Shown: positions 46,121 to 54,458, counted from the first letter of the stretch. The stretch: DNA of 64,000 bases from DATKYQ01 sp964640665 (GCA_964640665.1 CAZXHT010000003.1:1-64000); one strand, 5' to 3'. A program made the numbers and translations. Notes: generated from the letters alone by a model not told the origin.

Positions 46121-46871
46121 GAGCGTGCGCCAACTGCTGGACGAGGTCTCCAGGGGGCGGACGAGTGTCGATGCGGCCCTGCAACGCCTGCGGCATATGC
46201 CCTTCGAGAATCTTGGATTCGCCAGGGTCGATGTACACCGGGCCCTCAGATCTGGATTCCCGGAGGTGGTTTTTGGGGCGGGCAAGACAGCGGAACAGAT
46301 CGTGGCCATCTCCGAGCGTATCGCCGGCGGGGGTGGGCCGCTGCTGGTTACCAGGATCCCGGCCGACGTCGGCGGACTGTTGGCGCAAAGGTTTCCCGGG
46401 GGCGTCTACAACACGGACGCACGCACTTTTCACATGGTTGACGAGGAGCCGCAAAATAAGGGGCGCGGAGAGATTGTCGTCGTCTCGGCCGGCACTTCTG
46501 ATATACCGGTAGCCGAGGAGGCGGCCTTGACCGCCTGGCTGATGGGGAACCGGGTCGAGCGCATCTTCGACGCGGGAGTGGCGGGCATTCATCGACTGCT
46601 CGCGGATCGGACGACCCTGGAGCGGGCCGCGGTGCTGGTGGTGGTTGCCGGCATGGAAGGCGCGTTACCCTCTGTGGTGGGCGGTCTGGTCGATCGCCCC
46701 ATAGTAGCAGTGCCGACAAGCGTCGGTTACGGGGCGAGTTTCGGCGGCCTGGCGGCGCTTTTGGGAATGCTGAACAGCTGCGCGGCCGGGGTGACAGTCG
46801 TAAACATCGACAACGGATTCGGTGCGGGTTACGCGGCCGCGTTGATCAACCGCCGTCATCGGAAGGAGTGA
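46110..46871 (+). CDS. larB: Nickel-pincer cofactor biosynthesis protein LarB
   Basis: 253 residues. Carboxylates and hydrolyses nicotinic acid adenine dinucleotide to pyridinium-3,5-biscarboxylate mononucleotide, first step to the nickel-pincer nucleotide. The C-terminal half is PurE-like (IVVVSAGTSDIPVAEEAALTAWLMGN, VVVAGMEGALPSVVGGLVDRPIVAVPTSVGYGASFGGLAALLGMLNSCAAGVTVVNIDNGFGAGYAAALI). The N-terminal part (LGFARVDVHRALRSGFPEVVFGAGKT) is typical of LarB. It begins inside cheA and ends six bases before larC. LarE and LarA are not in the window. Confidence 0.94.
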   Translation: MDRESVRQLLDEVSRGRTSVDAALQRLRHMPFENLGFARVDVHRALRSGFPEVVFGAGKTAEQIVAISERIAGGGGPLLVTRIPADVGGLLAQRFPGGVYNTDARTFHMVDEEPQNKGRGEIVVVSAGTSDIPVAEEAALTAWLMGNRVERIFDAGVAGIHRLLADRTTLERAAVLVVVAGMEGALPSVVGGLVDRPIVAVPTSVGYGASFGGLAALLGMLNSCAAGVTVVNIDNGFGAGYAAALINRRHRKE

Positions 46872-46877
46872 TCTGTC

Positions 46878-48044
46878 TTGCTGCTGCACTTCGATATTAT
46901 TTCCGGCATTGCCGGAGACATGACCGTCGGCGCTTTATTGCACCTGGGCGCGCCGCTTGAGCCGCTGCGCCGGGCGCTCGATGCCATGGAGCTTACCGAT
47001 GTCACTGTCGCTCGCCGTGAGGCAAGTCGGCACGGAATCGGCTGTGTGCAGTTCGTAGTTGATTCTCCCGAGATCGCCGCGACACATCGATCTTGGGGGG
47101 ATATACGCAAGTTGCTTGCCCGGGCGGGTTTAGCGGCAGGTGCCAGGGAGCGGGCGGAGGCTGTTTTCGCCCGCCTGGCCGAGGCCGAGGGAAGCGTTCA
47201 TGGGCAAAGCCCTGAGGAGGTCTTGTTTCACGAGGTGGGAGCCGCGGACTCGATTGCCGATATCGTCGGCTGCGCCTTGGCGATCGATCATTTCAATCCC
47301 GAGCGTATCACCTCTTCACCGCCGCTAGTGGGCCGCGGGGTTGTGAAAAGCCGGCACGGTGAGATTCCCGTTCCCGCCCCGGCCACCCTGGAATTGCTCA
47401 AGGGTGTGCCGACTAAGGGCCTGGACGTGGATGCCGAGTTGACCACCCCGACCGGCGCCGCAATCCTTGTGGCGATGGTGGACGAGTTCACCAGCTGGCC
47501 GGAGATGGCACCCACTGGAATCGGCTACGGGGCCGGCACGCGCGAAATCGCCGGCCGGCCGAATCTGCTCAGGGTTGTCTTGGGCCGGGAGGTCTCGCAC
47601 GGCGCGGGAGAAGAGTTGCTGGTCGAGGCGAACATCGACGACATGAGTCCGGAGCATTTCGATTACCTGATGGAAAAGCTGCTTATGGCCGGGGCGCACG
47701 ACGTCTGGCTGCAACCGGTGATCATGAAGAAATCCCGCCCGGCGGTCACAATCTCGTTGCTCTGCGACCAAGGGCATCTGGATGCGCTCGAGCGAATGGT
47801 CTTCGAAGAATCGACGACGATCGGGTTGAGGCGCCTGCAGGTTGTCAGGCGTAAGCTGACCCGCAGGAGCAAGATCGTCAAGACATCGTTTGGGCCGGTA
47901 CGTATAAAGATAGCCGGCGAGGGCGAGCGGGTGTACACTGCCTCGCCGGAGCATGACGACTGCCGCCAATTGGCCGCGCAGCACGGCGTTCCCCTGAAAA
48001 CGGTCTACGCGGCGGCCATGGCGGCCTGGAAGACGGAGGGCTGA
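46878..48044 (+). CDS. larC: Nickel insertion protein LarC
   Basis: 388 residues. CTP-dependent cyclometallase that puts Ni into the pincer nucleotide. The full-length DUF111/LarC pattern is seen: LLHFDIISGIAGDMTVGALLHLG, HHRSWGDIRKLL-like THRSWGDIRKLLARAGL, EVLFHEVGAADSIADIVGCALAIDHF, GVVKSRHGEIPVPAPATLELLKG, ELLVEANIDDMSPEHFDYLMEKLLMAGAHDVWLQPVIMKKSRP. TTG start after GGAAGGAG. Followed within five bases by glgB. Confidence 0.94.
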   Translation: MLLHFDIISGIAGDMTVGALLHLGAPLEPLRRALDAMELTDVTVARREASRHGIGCVQFVVDSPEIAATHRSWGDIRKLLARAGLAAGARERAEAVFARLAEAEGSVHGQSPEEVLFHEVGAADSIADIVGCALAIDHFNPERITSSPPLVGRGVVKSRHGEIPVPAPATLELLKGVPTKGLDVDAELTTPTGAAILVAMVDEFTSWPEMAPTGIGYGAGTREIAGRPNLLRVVLGREVSHGAGEELLVEANIDDMSPEHFDYLMEKLLMAGAHDVWLQPVIMKKSRPAVTISLLCDQGHLDALERMVFEESTTIGLRRLQVVRRKLTRRSKIVKTSFGPVRIKIAGEGERVYTASPEHDDCRQLAAQHGVPLKTVYAAAMAAWKTEG

Positions 48045-48048
48045 GCCT

Positions 48049-50277
48049 TTGCCCGCGCGGAATTTTACCAAGTCCGGACATTTCCTGCTGTCCGGGACGA
48101 GCCCGGAGATGGTTCGGGATCTGCTGGCGGGCGCCTGCCGCGACCCACACGCCGTCCTCGGCGCCCACGAGATGACCCGCCAGGGCGTGCGCGGGCTCGT
48201 CGTCAGGGCCTACCACCCGGATGCCAAAAGCGCGTCTCTTGGCGGAGACGGCCATGAAGACTTGTCCATGGAGAAGCTCAATGAAGGCCTGTTCGCGGTC
48301 TTCATACCCGTGGTCTCGTTTCCGTTGCGCTACCGTATAGTCTTCGACTTTGCCGACGGATCCTCTTTCGAGTGCCTGGATCCCTATGCCTTCATGCCCA
48401 CGCTGGGCGAGTTGGATCTCTACCTGGCGGGCGAGGGGCGTCACCTGCGCCTGTACGAGAAGCTGGGCGCGCACCCGCGCCTGATCGACGGAGTGGCCGG
48501 CGTCTCGTTCTCGGTCTGGGCGCCGAACGCGAGGCGCGTCAGCCTGGTCGGCGATTTCAACGGCTGGGACGGCCGCCTGTTGCCCATGCGCCTGATGGGC
48601 GTTTCTGGAATATGGGAGATCTTCGTCCCGGGTGTGCAGCGCGGGGCCTTGTACAAGTTCGAGTTGCAGACTCCCGAGGGCATGCTGCGCATCAAGAGCG
48701 ATCCCTTCGCCTTCGCCATGGAACTGCGACCTCAGACGGCCTCGGCGGTATATGGCCTGTCCGACTACGCCTGGGGCGACGAAGACTGGATGGAGAGCCG
48801 TAGCAAGCGGGATCCGCGCCGAACGCCGATGGCTATCTACGAGTTGCACCTGGGATCCTGGCAGCGGGTTCCCGAAGATGGCGGGCGCTGGATCAGCTAC
48901 CGTGAGCTGGCCCCACGGCTGGTTGCGCATCTGCTGGAGCAGGGCTTCAACTACGTCGAGATCATGCCGCTGGCCGAGCACGCCTACGACCCTTCCTGGG
49001 GCTACCAGGTGACGGGCTACTTCGCTCCGACCTGCCGCTACGGCAGCCCGGATGACTTGAAGTACTTGATAGATATATGTCACCAAAACGGTATCGGGGT
49101 GATCGTCGACTGGGTGCCTGCGCATTTTCCCAAGGACGATTTCTCGCTCAGACGTTTCGACGGCACGGCCCTATACGAACACGAGGATCCCCGGCTCGGC
49201 GAGCACCGCGACTGGGGAACGTTGATCTTCAACTACGGCCGGCACGAGGTGCGCAGCTTTCTCTTGTCCAACGCCTGCTACTGGCTCGACCGGTTTCACG
49301 TAGACGGTCTGCGAGTGGACGCGGTGGCCTCGATGGTCTACCTGGACTACAGCCGTCGGCCGGGGGAGTGGGTGCCCAACCGTTACGGAGGGCGCGAAAA
49401 CCTGGAGGCGATAGATTTCCTGAAGGAGTTCAACACCGAGGTCTATGCTAACTTTCCCGGGGCCTTCACCGTGGCGGAGGAATCCACGGACTACGCCGGA
49501 GTTACCCGCCCGGTCCACCTGGGAGGGCTGGGATTCGGCTTCAAGTGGGACATGGGCTGGATGAACGACACGCTGGGCTACTTCCGCCACGATCCTGTTC
49601 ATCGCAAGTACCACCACAACGAGTTGACCTTCAGCATGATGTACGCCTACAGCGAGTCATTCATCCTGCCGCTGTCACACGACGAGGTGGCCCAGGGCAA
49701 GGGCTCGCTATATGACAAGATGCCCGGCGACCACTGGCAGCGCCTGGCCAACCTGCGCCTGTTGTACGCCTACATGTTCACCCACCCGGGCAAGAAGCTT
49801 CTCTTCATGGGCGCCGAGTTCGGCCAGGGCCGCGAGTGGAACTTCGGGGCGAGTCTCGACTGGCACGAGGCGGCCGAGCCCGAGCGCGCGGGGCTGCAGC
49901 GCTTCGTAAAAGACCTGGGCAAGCTCTACCAGAGTGAGCCGGCCCTCTGGGCGCGCGAGTTGGAGGAGCAGGGTTTTTTCTGGATAGATTGCAACGACGC
50001 GCAGAACTCGACGCTTTCGTACCTGCGCTGGGGCGAAGGGCGCGAGATTGTGGTGGTGTTAAACATGACGCCCGTGATCCGGCGCGACTACCGGGTGGGC
50101 GTACCCCGGCCCGGACGCTACCGGGAGATCCTGAACTCGGACGGAGAGATCTACGGAGGAGGAAACGTGGGCAACGGCGGCTGGCTGGACACAATACCCG
50201 AGTCGCGCCACGGCTATCCCCAGTGCCTCAAGCTAACCCTCCCGCCCCTGGCTGGACTCCTCTTGCGCAGGGAGTAG
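48049..50277 (+). CDS. glgB: 1,4-alpha-glucan branching enzyme GlgB
   Basis: Introduces alpha-1,6 branches into glycogen. 742 residues: N1 and N2 CBM48-like beta domains (DPHAVLGAHEM; VWAPNARRVSLVGDFNGWDGR), the GH13 catalytic barrel with nucleophile Asp424 (GLRVDAVASM), acid Glu477 (VAEEST) and Asp545 (LSHDEV), and a C-terminal beta domain. Length and motifs match bacterial GlgB. TTG start following GACGGAGGG. It is the last gene of the rightward train; no other glycogen gene is near. Confidence 0.94.
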   Translation: MPARNFTKSGHFLLSGTSPEMVRDLLAGACRDPHAVLGAHEMTRQGVRGLVVRAYHPDAKSASLGGDGHEDLSMEKLNEGLFAVFIPVVSFPLRYRIVFDFADGSSFECLDPYAFMPTLGELDLYLAGEGRHLRLYEKLGAHPRLIDGVAGVSFSVWAPNARRVSLVGDFNGWDGRLLPMRLMGVSGIWEIFVPGVQRGALYKFELQTPEGMLRIKSDPFAFAMELRPQTASAVYGLSDYAWGDEDWMESRSKRDPRRTPMAIYELHLGSWQRVPEDGGRWISYRELAPRLVAHLLEQGFNYVEIMPLAEHAYDPSWGYQVTGYFAPTCRYGSPDDLKYLIDICHQNGIGVIVDWVPAHFPKDDFSLRRFDGTALYEHEDPRLGEHRDWGTLIFNYGRHEVRSFLLSNACYWLDRFHVDGLRVDAVASMVYLDYSRRPGEWVPNRYGGRENLEAIDFLKEFNTEVYANFPGAFTVAEESTDYAGVTRPVHLGGLGFGFKWDMGWMNDTLGYFRHDPVHRKYHHNELTFSMMYAYSESFILPLSHDEVAQGKGSLYDKMPGDHWQRLANLRLLYAYMFTHPGKKLLFMGAEFGQGREWNFGASLDWHEAAEPERAGLQRFVKDLGKLYQSEPALWARELEEQGFFWIDCNDAQNSTLSYLRWGEGREIVVVLNMTPVIRRDYRVGVPRPGRYREILNSDGEIYGGGNVGNGGWLDTIPESRHGYPQCLKLTLPPLAGLLLRRE

Positions 50278-50560
50278 ATCCGGCCTTGATCTGCCTGAAC
50301 AGTTCTTTGATGCTGCGGCCCACTTCCGGTGTCAGGATCTCCATCCCCAGGATTTTACCGTCCGGGTCGATCAGGAAACGACCGCGGATGTTGATTCCAG
50401 CGGCTTCATCGTAGACACCCTAAACGCCACCGACTCGCCCGCCGGGATCGGAAAGCATCGGGAACGGCACGCCTCCCTCGACCATCTTGGATAGTTCTTC
50501 TTCCTGCCAGATCTTGTGTACGAAGCGGCTGTCCACTTGGATGACAGTTGTTTTGGCTTC
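50228..50560 (-). pseudogene. Remnant of an AhpC/Prx-family peroxiredoxin
   Basis: The minus strand encodes, in one frame, VIQVDSRFVHKIWQEEELSKMVEGG, VPFPMLSDPGGRVGGV, then a TAG stop (50422-50420), then GVYDEAAGINIRGRFLIDPDG and EILTPEVGRSIKELFRQIKAG. This is the C-terminal two-thirds of a 2-Cys peroxiredoxin; the TAG sits where the family has Tyr (AYGVYDE). The N-terminal part with the peroxidatic Cys is gone, replaced near 50560 by unrelated sequence. Its 3' end runs into glgB on the other strand. Dead by truncation and a nonsense codon. Confidence 0.8.
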
Positions 50561-51084
50561 CCCAGGGTTGTTACGAGTTTTGCGTTCAATGGGAAACGGG
50601 AGAGGGTATCATTAAGTCCAAGTTGTTTGGGATTCCTCCTCCCCAGTATCAATACTGCCTTACCGAACACACTTCCCTGGTGGGCCCGCCCTCGGTGCTG
50701 GTAAGCACCAACCCACCCGAGATCAGGGACATCCCCTGTGGGCCGCCGCAACTGATTGGGTCCAATGGTGACGACATCGAGATAGCCGGGGAGTGGACGG
50801 GAGTGACAGCACCATTCGACGGTTCCCCCCTGCGAATCACCGACGAAGGCTGGACGTATGAGCTGGGGGGAGAGGAGATCACGGTTCCGATGGTGGAGTA
50901 CTCCAACGAAACCAAAACATGCATTCTGCAGTATTCTGATCAGGAGTTCGAGAAGATCACTTGGACCCTCGAAGGCGATACCCTGGCCATTACGTTCTAC
51001 GAGACTGAATCGTCTCTCGAAGCAGCCCGCAACGACACCACCCCGGACGATTCCAGCCCGTTCTTTTTCAACAGGAACCAGTAG
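50548..51084 (+). CDS. Truncated secreted-protein fragment, unknown function
   Basis: 178 codons with no ribosome site or signal peptide at the ATG, which lies at the junction with the peroxiredoxin remnant. From GCYEFCVQWETG onward it looks like the C-terminal part of a small Cys-containing lipoprotein: a beta-rich module GEWTGVTAPFDGSPLRITDEGWTYELGG, VEYSNETKTCILQYSDQEFEKITWTLEGDTLAITFYETESSLEAA. Similar modules occur in myxobacteria-like secreted proteins (from memory). Probably a 5'-truncated gene, not necessarily expressed. Confidence 0.4.
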   Translation: MFWLPQGCYEFCVQWETGEGIIKSKLFGIPPPQYQYCLTEHTSLVGPPSVLVSTNPPEIRDIPCGPPQLIGSNGDDIEIAGEWTGVTAPFDGSPLRITDEGWTYELGGEEITVPMVEYSNETKTCILQYSDQEFEKITWTLEGDTLAITFYETESSLEAARNDTTPDDSSPFFFNRNQ

Positions 51085-51373
51085 ATCTAAGTGGATAGAA
51101 AATTTACTAACAATCAGATGGTTCTGCGCAAGTAGAAGAACAGCCGCGGTGCCGGGGTGCCTAACCGCCAAAAACTCAACTATTGATATTCACTTGGTTT
51201 CCGGTTTCAAAGGCACCTTTCGAACGACCTGACCCGAAAGTTGCGGGCACATCGAGTCTTGGACCACGGGGCATGGAATCACTGAATGTTTCTCATGGGC
51301 ATGACTGTCAAGAATAATGTTCTTAATGCACCAACGTCCCCTAACTCTAACTCCCCGTCTTTCCGTCTTTCCC
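51085..51373. other. Intergenic stretch with one inverted-repeat copy
   Basis: No supported gene. It contains one of two 30-base inverted repeats that flank the next gene (51312-51341) and a TAACTCTAACTCCCC repeat-like run just after it. Composition is less GC-rich than the surrounding chromosome. Confidence 0.5.
51312..51341 (+). repeat. Inverted repeat copy A flanking an unknown gene
   Basis: 30 bases beginning GAATAATGTTCTTAATG and ending CCAACGTCCCC. It matches the reverse complement of 52176-52205 at 27 of 30 positions. The two copies bracket one gene of about 730 bases. Confidence 0.7.
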
Positions 51374-52105
51374 TCATAGTAGGATGCGTGGTTTTGATTC
51401 CTGGTCATTTGTGTAGCTGCGACCATAGTCGCGTACTACCGTGCCCAGCCAAGCGTGGATCGATTGTCCCACCTGCACAAGTGGCTCCCGTTGCCAATCT
51501 CTGCCTGGGCGGTGGTCGTCATCCTGCCGAAACCGATGCACGCTCCCGGTTCGCCGTTCGAGGACGAAGCCCTCCTCAAGGTCTCCCGCGAAGAAAGCGT
51601 ATCGGGCACCAAACTCGCCGCCCGAATTTCCGACAGCCTCCTCTCCTTCAACTACTAAGGTATTGAGTTGCATGATCGCCTCGATCCCCTCCACGTCGAT
51701 ACAATCGCCTGGGCCGATAATCCGGAGAAACCCGGTCTCGACGAGCAGATTCTCCAGTTGTTCCCGTATCGGCGATTGATAGCCTGCGCAGAACTGGTCG
51801 AGATCTGACCGCGCCGCACCCGGACCAGCGTATACACCAAATCCACGCTCGTAGTAGGGAAAGTCAGTGCATGCCCGATACCCCTCGGCAAGGAACCGCT
51901 CCTTTGCTAACCGGGAGCGCAAGGAGGCTACATCTGGGTCTTCGGGCGCGAGAAGGGATGGAGCGTCCTCCGCAGCGACAGCGGCTATTCGGGCCATTGA
52001 GGCACAAAACCGGCCATAGTTGTCAAGTACGACCTTGAGCTGAGCGTCGGTTTCGAGGCTCGCAAGTTCAACAATCGCTTTGTCAACGTCATCATTCCAG
52101 GCCAT
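51374..52105 (-). CDS. Unknown soluble protein, possible SUKH-like
   Basis: 243 residues, acidic, no signal or membrane segment. The C-terminal half (VEGEEAVGNSGGEFGARYAFFAGDLEEGFVLERRTGSVHRFRQDDD) faintly recalls SMI1/KNR4 (SUKH) proteins, where a Gly-rich turn is followed by a short strand and a xxTGxVxxF motif; many of these are toxin immunity proteins. This is a weak guess. Good ribosome site GAGGAGACGATGT. It is bracketed by inverted repeats. Confidence 0.55.
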   Translation of the reverse strand: MAWNDDVDKAIVELASLETDAQLKVVLDNYGRFCASMARIAAVAAEDAPSLLAPEDPDVASLRSRLAKERFLAEGYRACTDFPYYERGFGVYAGPGAARSDLDQFCAGYQSPIREQLENLLVETGFLRIIGPGDCIDVEGIEAIMQLNTLVVEGEEAVGNSGGEFGARYAFFAGDLEEGFVLERRTGSVHRFRQDDDHRPGRDWQREPLVQVGQSIHAWLGTVVRDYGRSYTNDQESKPRILL

Positions 52106-52175
52106 ACATCGTCTCCTCGGAATTGCTTCTGGTCGTCAACGCCAACTACCGCGGGCTTGCATGGGATGGTGGGAT

Positions 52176-52205
52176 GGGGACGTTGGAACATTAAGAACTT
52201 TATTC
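52176..52205 (-). repeat. Inverted repeat copy B flanking an unknown gene
   Basis: On the minus strand it begins GAATAAAGTTCTTAATG and ends CCAACGTCCCC, 27 of 30 identical to copy A. About 35 bases to the right lies a perfect hairpin CGCGAGC-GTA-GCTCGCG (52238-52254). Confidence 0.7.
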
Positions 52206-52320
52206 TCTCATACAATCCCATTCCCTGTGACATTGCGCGCGAGCGTAGCTCGCGTGAGCTGACAACTGCAACGCCTCATTGGACGGCCGCACCGTTCATG
52301 CTCGCAAAGTTCAACACCGT

Positions 52321-53031
52321 TCAATCCTCTCGAAGGGGCTCCATACCCAGGCGGCACCGGTGATAGTAGACGCCCTTCCGGGCGCGCTCATCGTAGTAAT
52401 CGAGTTTGTCGAATCCGAGATCCAAGAGAAGCTCACGACCAAAGGTCCAGGCACGTTCTTCCTCCGCAAGGATGAGCTGGAGTTGCTCCTCCGTAAGCGC
52501 GTCTTGAGCTACAGCGCGTAGCTGGTCGTTGTAGTCATCGATGGAAGAGCCCTCCTCGACTCGTGCCCATGCCTCGTCGCGCAACCGAGCGGCGCGGTAG
52601 TAGGCGTCACACTCGTCACGCGGCGTGCGACCCCTCCACGAAAGAAAGTGCCCGCACTCGTGAGCCAACGTAACCGTCTCGCAGAGCAGATCCGGTGGCG
52701 GGAGGCTCTGTCTGCCACTTGCGTTTCGTTCGCGAGTCGGGCGATCGATCGTCTCGTAGTAGCGGCGAACGATCTCGATCGCTGGAGACGGTTCACAGCG
52801 ATCCCACGGATTTGGATGGAACGATCCCGCTCCCTCTTCACCCATTCCGGTATAGTGAACCTTTGCTCCGAGTCGTTCGGCATGGGTCCACAAGTTCTCG
52901 TAGATCGTAAAGATGTCTACCAAGTCGGCCCCTCGCGCCCGCCCAACGCTAAAGCTCAACGGCGCTCCTTGTCCTCGTCCGCTGGAGCGCCTTGTAATAC
53001 TGGTTACTGGTTCTCCTTCGAGTATTGCCAC
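52321..53031 (-). CDS. HExxH-motif putative metallopeptidase
   Basis: 236 residues, soluble. ETVTLAHECGHFLSWRG contains a zincin-type HExxH motif (His124-Glu125-Cys-Gly-His128), as in ImmA/IrrE-like peptidases; the rest does not resemble a family I can name. Candidate third ligands occur in the following acidic helix. GTG start overlapping the upstream gene by 28 bases, with no clear ribosome site, which suggests coupled translation. Together with its partner it may be a two-gene module, for instance regulation by cleavage as in ImmA-ImmR. Activity unproven. Confidence 0.6.
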   Translation of the reverse strand: MAILEGEPVTSITRRSSGRGQGAPLSFSVGRARGADLVDIFTIYENLWTHAERLGAKVHYTGMGEEGAGSFHPNPWDRCEPSPAIEIVRRYYETIDRPTRERNASGRQSLPPPDLLCETVTLAHECGHFLSWRGRTPRDECDAYYRAARLRDEAWARVEEGSSIDDYNDQLRAVAQDALTEEQLQLILAEEERAWTFGRELLLDLGFDKLDYYDERARKGVYYHRCRLGMEPLRED

Positions 53032-53561
53032 AACGCTTGATCCAACTGTCTCATTTCAAGATGAACCCGAGTTGCCAGCGTGCGACAGTATTCGACGTAT
53101 TTCCACCAGAAACCGAATCTGTACTGGTTCGGCACATCCATCGAGATAGACCAGAGTGCACGGTAATCAACAATTGGGTACGGATCCTTATGAAAGAAGT
53201 GCAGCACTACTGATGCGGTTGGCCATTGGACTCCATCAAGAAGCGTCAAAACCTCAATCCGGACGCGCTCTGACCCTGCAGTAAGTGAAATCTCCGAAAT
53301 CTCCTGAATGTATTCATCAGAGTTCTTCTCCATGTACCCTGCCCTGCGAGGCGATTTCCATTGTGCAACCTTTCGAAGATCCTCCTTTGTCAGATACCCC
53401 CGTGCGTCAATGTCTCCCTTCAAGTTAGACAGATCTACTTCATTGGATTCGTCCTCATATCGCTGGGCCAATTTCCTCAACTGAACCGTTCGGCACCGCA
53501 GTTTAAACATTATCTCTTCCCGCGTGTAAGTGAGAACAGGGCCGGCGGGAATGGAGTGCAT
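53004..53561 (-). CDS. HhH-GPD-like domain protein, unknown function
   Basis: 185 residues from an ATG with GGGAGGGAATTCCG. The core runs GYLTKEDLRKVAQWKSPRRAGYMEKNSDEYIQEISEISLTAG, then VLTLLDGVQWPTASVVLHFFHKDPYPIVDYRALWSISM. The L-x-GV-x-x-xx-AS-x-x-L with a following PIVDYRA is how a helix-hairpin-helix and catalytic Asp appear in HhH-GPD DNA glycosylases, and similar stand-alone proteins are frequent in defence islands. The resemblance is from motif memory; DNA-base excision is only a possibility. It overlaps the HExxH gene. Confidence 0.55.
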   Translation of the reverse strand: MHSIPAGPVLTYTREEIMFKLRCRTVQLRKLAQRYEDESNEVDLSNLKGDIDARGYLTKEDLRKVAQWKSPRRAGYMEKNSDEYIQEISEISLTAGSERVRIEVLTLLDGVQWPTASVVLHFFHKDPYPIVDYRALWSISMDVPNQYRFGFWWKYVEYCRTLATRVHLEMRQLDQALWQYSKENQ

Positions 53562-53709
53562 CGGAATTCCCTCCCGCGTGCATGGCATTGTTGGCATCTC
53601 TATTTGAATACTTCGTCCCACAAGTTCACGCCCGCGAGCCACCCCGGTGTGCCAGCCCGTAGTCACGGTTTCGCTGGCACCTTTCCTTGGCATCACCTTT
53701 CCTTGGAAC

Positions 53710-53757
53710 GGTTAACATGCGGGCGACATGTTTGCGCGAAGCGCACGCATGTTGACC
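53710..53757. repeat. Long imperfect hairpin, possibly cassette attC-like
   Basis: GGTTAACATGCG (53710-53721) pairs with CGCATGTTGACC (53746-53757), 11 of 12, and the loop contains a second stem TGCGC-GAA-GCGCA. It begins about 30 bases after the ParE stop in the minus direction; between them reads GCGAACAAGCGATTTAACTT, similar to the left half of integron attC sites. The right-hand core GTTRRRY is not convincing. Confidence 0.4.
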
Positions 53758-53786
53758 GTCAAGTTAAATCGCTTGTTCGCCATCCT

Positions 53787-54092
53787 CTACCTTTCGCTCA
53801 GCCCGAGTCGCCGCTTCCAGGAATCAGGATGTTGGCGCAGGTGCATTATTGCCACAACAAGGACCACATCACTTCGTAGCTGGTACACGACACCATAGGG
53901 GAAACGCTTCGTGCGGCAACGGCGAGTACGCAGGGAGAGTGACTGCCACGCATCAGGGAACTGAAGTATCCGGCCGAGCGTCTGTTTGATCTCTGCTGCG
54001 AACTCGTAGCCCAAACCTTCGCTCTGCTCGTTGTAGTAGGAGACGGCGTCCGAGAGATCCGCCTCCGCTGCAGCGAGGATCTCGGCCTTCAT
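53787..54092 (-). CDS. ParE/RelE-family toxin
   Basis: 101 residues: MKAEILAAAEADLSDAVSYYNEQSEGLGYEFAAEIKQTLGRILQFPD, then TKRFPYGVVYQLRSDVVLVVAIMHLRQHPDSWKRR. These are the hallmark helix pair and C-terminal beta strands of the ParE branch (plasmid-stabilisation-type toxins), which poison gyrase or cleave mRNA. Its ATG overlaps the antitoxin stop (TGATG). Confidence 0.85.
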   Translation of the reverse strand: MKAEILAAAEADLSDAVSYYNEQSEGLGYEFAAEIKQTLGRILQFPDAWQSLSLRTRRCRTKRFPYGVVYQLRSDVVLVVAIMHLRQHPDSWKRRLGLSER

Positions 54093-54322
54093 CAGGTCTT
54101 CTGCCGGTCTATACGGTCGAAAACCTCCTGCGCGGGAATCGAGCGCATCTCCCCTCGCTCGTACGCATCGATTCTATCCTCGACTTCCTTTGCCCAAAGA
54201 GAGTCCACCTCCTTGCGAGATGGGAATTCAAAGCTGGTGAGAATTTCTTCAATGAGCGCTGCACGTTCGGTAGGTGGCAAGGCCAACGCGCTTTCGAGGA
54301 CTTTCTTGCTCTCGGCAGTCAT
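54092..54322 (-). CDS. Antitoxin of the addiction-module component family
   Basis: 76 residues: MTAESKKVLESALALPPTERAALIEEILTSFE followed by an acidic C-terminal segment that would wrap the toxin (EVEDRIDAYERGEMRSIPAQEVFDRI). This matches the short 'putative addiction module component' family usually placed just before a ParE/RelE toxin. ATG after GAGGAGGTGCAC. Confidence 0.85.
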   Translation of the reverse strand: MTAESKKVLESALALPPTERAALIEEILTSFEFPSRKEVDSLWAKEVEDRIDAYERGEMRSIPAQEVFDRIDRQKT

Positions 54323-54458
54323 GTGCACCTCCTCACACATAGAGTATACCACCGCCGGATGGTAACAGGAAGGGCATCCCACTTCTGTCCCTTTCCCTGG
54401 TCTGCTTATTCTATCCCGAATCGCGTGTAATTCTGATCATTTTTTACCCTGGGATCCC

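Noticed and set aside
50371..51171. 266-codon minus-strand frame across the accessory junction
   Set aside because: It is out of phase with the peroxiredoxin remnant, lacks a ribosome site and has no family resemblance.
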